Shown here in pieces: positions 7,055 to 11,350 of a stretch of DNA of 11,350 nt. Under the pieces are notes generated by a model that saw only the letters and a list, made by a program, of their open reading frames with translations, was not told where the DNA came from and did not search any database. Origin of the DNA: an uncultured Candidatus Saccharibacteria bacterium (GTDB lineage: Bacteria; Patescibacteriota; Saccharimonadia; Saccharimonadales; Saccharimonadaceae); NCBI GenBank assembly GCA_916049555.1, contig CAJZIB010000019.1, positions 1-11,350 of the forward strand. Reading direction: 5' to 3'. How positions within the stretch are numbered: position 1 is the stretch's first letter; each line of letters starts with the position of its first letter. The translations under genes were made by a program, and so were the position numbers.

Positions 7055-8155
7055 TTATGAGGCTGGTGGGGTGAAAATGCCGGTAAAATTGTTTGAACTA
7101 GCTGGTGGAGTTGGTGGAGTTGGTGGAGTTGGTGGAGTAAATTGCGGGTGGTATGGTTGCTGGAATTGGTAAGGAGATGGCGGTTGCTGAAATTGTGGCT
7201 GGAACTGTGGTTGAGGCTGGGTAAATTGAGATTGAGTAAATTGAGGTTGAGTAAATTGCGGTTGGCTTTGTGAGGGTTGAGTGAAGGCTTGAGGTTGTGG
7301 GGATTGGGCAAAGGCCTGAGATTGTGGAGATTGGGCAAAGGCCTGAGATTGTGGAGATTGAGCTACCTGGGTGGATTGGGCGGATTGGGTGAGACGATTA
7401 GCTTGTTTACTAATAGTATCGATAGTGAAATCTTGATTGTTGGCAAGATTTTGAAGTCCTTGATTAACTTGGGCGGCGGAAGTTTGGTTAATAAAACCAT
7501 TAACGTATTGTGGTTGAGTAGTAAATTGGGTTTGAGTATTGTTTTGTGTAAAAGTTGGCGGAAGATTTTGGTCGGCATTAGAGATGGCGGCCTTCATGTT
7601 TGAAATTAAGGCGGCATGGCGATTTTGTTGTTCTTTAGCGATCATTTGATTGATGTTTTGATTACTGTCCTGGTCGAGAATATCAACAATGTTGTTGTTC
7701 TCTGCGATGAAATCTTCATTGAAATTACTATTGCCGCGAATTGCATAGCCCTCAGAATCAACGAGATTGGAAAGAAATGAGAGGCGGGTGGAAGCTTCTT
7801 CCTCGGTAATGTTTCTGGCGCGAGGTTTCTCGACGATTTTAGGGGCAGTGATTTTGATGGTAGTTTCCTTTTGCCCAGGAGTCCAGCGACGAGTGTTTGG
7901 TTTGAGATAGAAGCTGGCAATGGATGCTAGATAAACTTCCATTGGTTGATCTTTTTTTATAGGTAGAGCAAGAATTAAAAAGAAGAAGGTGAATGGGATC
8001 GGGATGATGGCGAGTAGTGGAAAAATTTGGAAAAGGCCAAAAATAATAGCAATACCTGCTGCAGAAATGAGAAGATAGATAAACTGTCGAAAGGTAAAAG
8101 GGCCAAGGAGTTTATCTTCCGCCTCAACGTCTTGAGGGACCTTGTATGTTGCCAT
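7055..8155 (-). CDS. PrgI-family (VirB3-like) inner-membrane protein with long Q/P-rich repeat tail
   Basis: 366 residues. Residues 1-105 are a typical PrgI domain: Y-K-V-P-Q-D-V-E (4-11), D-K-L-L-G-P-F-T-F-R-Q (14-24), then two membrane segments at about 23-41 and 45-64 with a short turn between them, followed by a basic region. PrgI proteins of Gram-positive and Patescibacteria systems correspond in size and topology to VirB3, which anchors the VirB4 ATPase. Ordinary PrgI proteins are about 110-130 residues; here about 260 residues are added. Residues 105-200 are hydrophilic, and 200-366 are almost entirely Gln, Pro, Thr, Ser, Phe and Ala, with tandem repeats (QSPQSQAFA type, QPQFT type, PPT type). 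With two membrane segments, both ends should be cytoplasmic. No Shine-Dalgarno precedes the ATG, but TAAAAT lies 8 nt upstream. It follows the VirB6-like gene after 83 nt holding a strong hairpin. Confidence 0.88.
   Translation of the reverse strand: MATYKVPQDVEAEDKLLGPFTFRQFIYLLISAAGIAIIFGLFQIFPLLAIIPIPFTFFFLILALPIKKDQPMEVYLASIASFYLKPNTRRWTPGQKETTIKITAPKIVEKPRARNITEEEASTRLSFLSNLVDSEGYAIRGNSNFNEDFIAENNNIVDILDQDSNQNINQMIAKEQQNRHAALISNMKAAISNADQNLPPTFTQNNTQTQFTTQPQYVNGFINQTSAAQVNQGLQNLANNQDFTIDTISKQANRLTQSAQSTQVAQSPQSQAFAQSPQSQAFAQSPQPQAFTQPSQSQPQFTQPQFTQSQFTQPQPQFQPQFQQPPSPYQFQQPYHPQFTPPTPPTPPTPPASSNNFTGIFTPPAS
7101..7136. repeat. 9-bp tandem repeat, 4 copies, in the PrgI-like gene
   Basis: Four head-to-tail copies of GTTGGTGGA (plus strand; the first copy has C at position 2). 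They encode the Pro-Pro-Thr run near the C-terminus (about residues 341-352). Since the unit is a multiple of 3, copy-number change would alter tail length without breaking the frame. Confidence 0.85.
7211..7255. repeat. 15-bp tandem repeat, 3 copies, in the PrgI-like gene
   Basis: Three adjacent copies of a 15-bp unit of the form TTGAGRYTGRGTAAA (plus strand), differing at one to three positions. They encode repeated Q-F-T-Q-P/S units at about residues 300-315. The unit is in frame. Confidence 0.8.
7284..7364. repeat. 27-bp tandem repeat, 3 copies, in the PrgI-like gene
   Basis: Three adjacent 27-bp units. Copies 2 (7311-7337) and 3 (7338-7364) are identical over about their first 24 bases; copy 1 (7284-7310) differs at a few positions. 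They encode three copies of a nine-residue A-Q-S-P-Q-S-Q-A-F type motif at about residues 264-291. The unit is in frame. Confidence 0.85.
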
Positions 8156-8163
8156 ATAGAATT

Positions 8164-8169
8164 ATTTTA
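8164..8169 (-). promoter_or_regulatory. Candidate -10 box TAAAAT for a leaderless transcript of the PrgI-like gene
   Basis: TAAAAT on the minus strand ends 8 nt before the ATG at 8155, and no Shine-Dalgarno sequence lies between. A start of transcription at or next to the ATG would fit. It lies just downstream of a terminator-like hairpin, a sensible place for a new promoter. The -35 position falls in the hairpin arm and does not match TTGACA, so confidence is low. Confidence 0.3.
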
Positions 8170-8184
8170 CCATAAACGTGGTGG

Positions 8185-8225
8185 AAAATATAAAATACAC
8201 CCATGGTGTGCGGGTGTATTTTATA
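8185..8225 (-). terminator. Strong hairpin with short U-tract between the VirB6-like and PrgI-like genes (terminator or attenuator)
   Basis: Bases 8189-8202 and 8212-8225 form a perfect 14-bp inverted repeat with a 9-nt loop (8203-8211). Read on the minus strand, the CACCC/GGGTG core sits next to the loop, and the distal arm runs out as GTATTTTATATTTTCC, giving a T-rich tail that ends at 8185. It lies 14 nt after the stop of the VirB6-like gene, the right place for an intrinsic terminator. Because related genes follow on the same strand, it may instead be a partial terminator, attenuator or mRNA-processing/stability element. The base of the stem is A/T-rich and the tract after the stem is only four T's, so efficiency is uncertain. 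Confidence 0.6.
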
Positions 8226-8238
8226 ATCAGGTTTTGTT

Positions 8239-11200
8239 TTAGGATGCGGCCTTGCGGTCTTTTTCGTTCTCAATAATTTGACGTTTCTTGGATTCTTTAA
8301 CGTCGTGTTCAAGAATTTTAGCAAGACCATTCTTCATATTATCAAAGAGGTTGGTGTTTGGACGGCCAAGCTTATCGATGACACCGTTTTCTCTGAAGAT
8401 CCTATTGATTTCTTTATGAGCTTTATCTTTTGCTAATTCGTAGGCTTCTTTTTTCTTTTCAGCTTTAGCTTCATCGTCAAGACCATCTAAGTCATCTGGG
8501 TTTAGTTCATAGCTTTCGGCAACAAGACGGTTGAGAATACCATTTAATACATCGGTTTTCATGGCAGCAGCATTACTGGCAGTAAGCCCACTAAGATATT
8601 TTTTAATCTCACGGGTAGCTGTGTTGCTATTTTTATGGTAGGCACTATTTGTGTCTTGGATTTCTTTAGCAATTTCTTCAATATTTTCTTGATTTAGTGT
8701 CTTAATGACGTCTTTACGATTGAGGCCTGTAAGGAAACTTGTCATATTAACAATTTGTTCACTACCTGATTGGAAATTTGGAAATGCGGAAATGATAGCT
8801 GGACGAATTGCGTCAAAAATTTCTTCGCTCTTGCCTGGATCAACATTACTATAACTATCCATCATCATCATGAGTACGTCGGTTGCAGTGCGATCGATTT
8901 TATCAAAGCGGGTACCTTTAAGACCGGTGGCGATGTTGATTTTTGTTTCGTAATCTGGATCACCGTCAACTTTACCGGTAAAGTATTGTTGCATAGTAAT
9001 TTCTTGAGTTTGGCGTTTTTGATTAGTGTAGGCCCAGGTTTCCATGTTGATGAATTTACCGAGACGACCGAGGGTAGGATCGGCATCCTTCATTTGCATA
9101 AGGTTGAGAGCTAGGACGTTGGCGGCATCAGTACCTAACAAGAGATTACCAGAATCCATATAAGTTTTAAGTTCAGAGGCGATTTTGTCATAGTCACCAC
9201 GGCGTGAAAGGACGTTATTCCCAGCAATGATACCATCGATGTTGTTGTGTTTGATCATTTGTTTATAAACATTGTAGGCGTCAAGGGTGACCATCTTATC
9301 CATATAAGTGGTAAGTTTACCGACATTGGCGCGGCGCTCAGATTCATAGGCGTCAACAGCATCAGCGGCGACCATTTGAAGAGCAATAAAGCGATCGGAT
9401 TCTTGTTCTTTAGTGAGTGTGCCGTCGTTGACTTTCCAGGCGTCCGTACCGGCGCCGGCGACCACATATTTTTCGTAGTCTGCTTTATTGACAATATTGC
9501 CGTTTCTGTCGATCTCGGCGGCCTTGCGAACAACCTCAGAATAGTAGCGATTGGCGTTGTGATCGTTGCGATGCTTGGAGGATTCGGCGGTTTTTAATTC
9601 AAGGAAGTTTTCGGTCTGATTACTGGCAAGGGTCTCGAGATCTTTATTTTTAACCTTATTGTCAGTGATGTAATCTCCCATGTTACCAAGAGCATCTTCG
9701 GTTTTGGTTTTTTGGGCAGAGGCAGCAAGTTTTGCTACACGATTTTGGTATGTATAACGCATGACTTTGTTGTCTGGATCTACGAGTTGGGTCTTCTTTT
9801 CAATACCATCTCTATCTACACCAAGTGAACGCTCGGCGTAAATGGCTTTGCCGTATTTATCACGGTAAAGAATGCGGGCGCCACGACGTTTTGCGTCAAG
9901 CTCTTCTTGACGATATTGATTCAGTGTGTCTTCACGAGTCTTATTTTCGTCATCTCTGCGATACTTACGAGTTGCAGCGCCAGCGGCAAGAGCACCACCC
10001 CAGTACCATGGGAGAAGATTGAGAGAACGCTGACGTTTCATGGCATTTTCAATAGCCTTTTGACGATTAGCTTCCTGAATTGGAGAAAGAGCCTTGGTGG
10101 CGCGGCCAGAAAGGTTGTTGCCGAGTGAATTGAGCACGTTAGAAATACCACCGAGAGCGGAACCTGAAAGCTTCATTAAGCCGGCGGCGAGTAGAAGTGG
10201 AAGAACCTGCACGGCGGCACCGACCAGTAGTCCAAATGGAGTGGTGGCGGAAGTAATAAGAACCATACTAGCGAGTTTGGAAACACCAAAGAGCATGCTA
10301 AACATCGGGTAGAAGAAGAGCATTTGACTGAAGGTATTTTTCCATTTTTGGAAGTGTTTTTCAGTGTTTGGAAGGATGTATAAAACGAAGGCAATTGGAG
10401 AAATGGAGATGAGGAAGATAACAAGAGCTTGACGTAAACCAAGAACGAGAAGGCCGACAATAACAGATATAATACCACCGATAATAAGTGGGATGAAGGC
10501 GAGAAGAAGACCGAGCGGGCCACCTGGAAAGGCAAAACTAAGTGCGAGGCCAGCGCCACCAGCGGCAACAGTGGAGAACAGTGAATAAAAACCAGTGGCG
10601 GTTTTGGAACCGTCGACTGCGCCAGAACTGATGGCGGATTCAGCGATGCCGGCGAGAAGATCTTTGAGGCCGTTGCCTAGGATATTACTGATGTCGACTG
10701 CGATCGCGCAAAATAGAAAACTAAAGTTGACAACCATGGCGGTAACGATGAGGCGTGGGAGGGATTTTTTGACGCCGTAATTATTAATGCCATAGCCGGT
10801 GATTTGGGAATAGATAATGACGAGGAGGAAGATGATGAAACAGATATTGGCGATATTGCGCATATAGGACCAGACTTGATAGATTGGAGAATCGCCTTTC
10901 ATCTCTAGTGGTTTAACGTCAAGAAGACCTTGGATAAGGCCATAGAGAGCATCGATACCCTTAGCGAGCAGACCGGTGGTCGGACAAATTAACCAACCAA
11001 TGGCGCCGATTTGAGAAGTACAGGTGGCTGGTTCGTGATTTTCAGAGTTGTTTCCCTCGGTGGAATTTTCAGTATTGCCATTTTGGTTGGCTGGAGGAGT
11101 TTGAGAATTGGTGTTCTCGTTTCCTTGGTTTCCAGTTCCCTGATTTTCAGTGGTTTCAGCTCCAGTATTTTGAGTATTGTTTTCAGTATTATTATTTTCG

Positions 11201-11337
11201 GTGGTTGGATTTTCAGTTGTCTGATTATTTTCAGTAGATTCAGAAGTTGTTGGAGTAGGGTCAGCAAAAACAGAAGTGGTATTTAGAAAAGTTTGCGCAA
11301 ATAAAAAGGCGCTGGAAAAAATCAACCCAGCGAGCAT
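8239..11337 (-). CDS. VirB6/TrbL-like polytopic membrane protein with large soluble C-terminal extension
   Basis: 1032 residues from the ATG at 11337. The frame stays open upstream (S-S-F-T codons) to the window edge, and the predicted signal peptide (hydrophobic 2-17, V-F-A site at 23-25) lacks the usual basic n-region, so the true start may lie beyond the window. Residues 27-104 are a Thr/Asn/Glu/Gln-rich linker. A membrane domain follows with about six to seven segments: about 160-178, 195-217, 257-270, 275-298, 300-322, 336-358 and 368-390. A VirB6/TrbL-like protein would form the inner-membrane channel through which substrate passes. From about 400 to the end (over 600 residues) it is hydrophilic, highly charged and mostly helical in appearance, with no motif I recognise. 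Ordinary VirB6 proteins are about 300 residues; extended forms are known in Rickettsiales. The number of membrane segments, and so the side on which the tail lies, is not settled by eye. Confidence 0.82.
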   Translation of the reverse strand: MLAGLIFSSAFLFAQTFLNTTSVFADPTPTTSESTENNQTTENPTTENNNTENNTQNTGAETTENQGTGNQGNENTNSQTPPANQNGNTENSTEGNNSENHEPATCTSQIGAIGWLICPTTGLLAKGIDALYGLIQGLLDVKPLEMKGDSPIYQVWSYMRNIANICFIIFLLVIIYSQITGYGINNYGVKKSLPRLIVTAMVVNFSFLFCAIAVDISNILGNGLKDLLAGIAESAISSGAVDGSKTATGFYSLFSTVAAGGAGLALSFAFPGGPLGLLLAFIPLIIGGIISVIVGLLVLGLRQALVIFLISISPIAFVLYILPNTEKHFQKWKNTFSQMLFFYPMFSMLFGVSKLASMVLITSATTPFGLLVGAAVQVLPLLLAAGLMKLSGSALGGISNVLNSLGNNLSGRATKALSPIQEANRQKAIENAMKRQRSLNLLPWYWGGALAAGAATRKYRRDDENKTREDTLNQYRQEELDAKRRGARILYRDKYGKAIYAERSLGVDRDGIEKKTQLVDPDNKVMRYTYQNRVAKLAASAQKTKTEDALGNMGDYITDNKVKNKDLETLASNQTENFLELKTAESSKHRNDHNANRYYSEVVRKAAEIDRNGNIVNKADYEKYVVAGAGTDAWKVNDGTLTKEQESDRFIALQMVAADAVDAYESERRANVGKLTTYMDKMVTLDAYNVYKQMIKHNNIDGIIAGNNVLSRRGDYDKIASELKTYMDSGNLLLGTDAANVLALNLMQMKDADPTLGRLGKFINMETWAYTNQKRQTQEITMQQYFTGKVDGDPDYETKINIATGLKGTRFDKIDRTATDVLMMMMDSYSNVDPGKSEEIFDAIRPAIISAFPNFQSGSEQIVNMTSFLTGLNRKDVIKTLNQENIEEIAKEIQDTNSAYHKNSNTATREIKKYLSGLTASNAAAMKTDVLNGILNRLVAESYELNPDDLDGLDDEAKAEKKKEAYELAKDKAHKEINRIFRENGVIDKLGRPNTNLFDNMKNGLAKILEHDVKESKKRQIIENEKDRKAAS

Positions 11338-11350
11338 AGTGAAACTAGAT

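Noticed and set aside
7055..7364. Repeat array that might suggest a CRISPR
   Set aside because: Units are directly adjacent without spacers, are multiples of three and translate into a low-complexity protein tail.
8189..8225. Hairpin as an attachment site, riboswitch or operator
   Set aside because: No mobility gene or ligand-binding RNA architecture is seen; a simple stem with a T-rich exit after a stop codon fits a terminator or attenuator better.
10989..11286. Open frames on both strands in the Thr/Asn/Glu-rich region
   Set aside because: They arise from the repetitive codons of the linker in the VirB6-like protein (residues 27-104), which is the continuous reading with a signal peptide and membrane domain.

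Overview
The window is a single tightly packed block of genes, all on the minus strand, encoding most of a type IV secretion-like (T4SS) envelope machine. In transcription order (right to left): a VirB6/TrbL-like polytopic membrane protein with a very large soluble tail (8239-11337, possibly open past the window edge), a PrgI/VirB3-like protein with a Q/P-rich repeat tail (7055-8155), a TraC-like/VirB4 N-terminal-like protein (6164-7033), the VirB4 ATPase (4334-6154), a 938-residue membrane protein of unknown family (1476-4292), a two-domain secreted peptidoglycan hydrolase (169-1479), and the first 48 codons of a further membrane-anchored protein running off the left edge (1-146). No tRNA, rRNA, CRISPR, transposase or integrase was seen, and no credible plus-strand gene.

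The organism is most likely a Candidate Phyla Radiation / Patescibacteria member, with Saccharibacteria (TM7) the best guess. This rests on moderately low GC, the PrgI + TraC-like + 'FAKSGAGKS' VirB4 combination, the SLT-like/cysteine-peptidase hydrolase, and the absence of outer-membrane core proteins (VirB7/9/10) among these genes. TGA ends the 938-residue gene, and the long ORFs read through under the standard code. That argues against the recoded (TGA = Gly) Gracilibacteria/Absconditabacteria. The assignment is inference; no ribosomal or phylogenetic marker is present.

Layout and expression: two junctions are classical operon couplings, a 9-nt gap with the ribosome binding site overlapping the previous stop (6155-6163) and a 4-nt ATGA overlap (1476-1479). 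Two genes, PrgI at 8155 and the 938-aa gene at 4292, lack any Shine-Dalgarno sequence and instead have a -10-like hexamer 6-8 nt before the ATG, the geometry of leaderless transcripts. A 14-bp perfect hairpin (8189-8225) separates the VirB6-like gene from the rest and could be a terminator or attenuator.

How the parts probably work together: the VirB4 ATPase (with its separately encoded N-terminal partner) docks on the inner-membrane PrgI/VirB3-like and VirB6-like proteins. The hydrolase opens the cell wall for the channel, and the 938-aa protein and the partial gene may supply extracytoplasmic parts. No VirD4 coupling protein or relaxase lies in the window, so DNA conjugation, DNA uptake and protein delivery to a host cell all remain possible.
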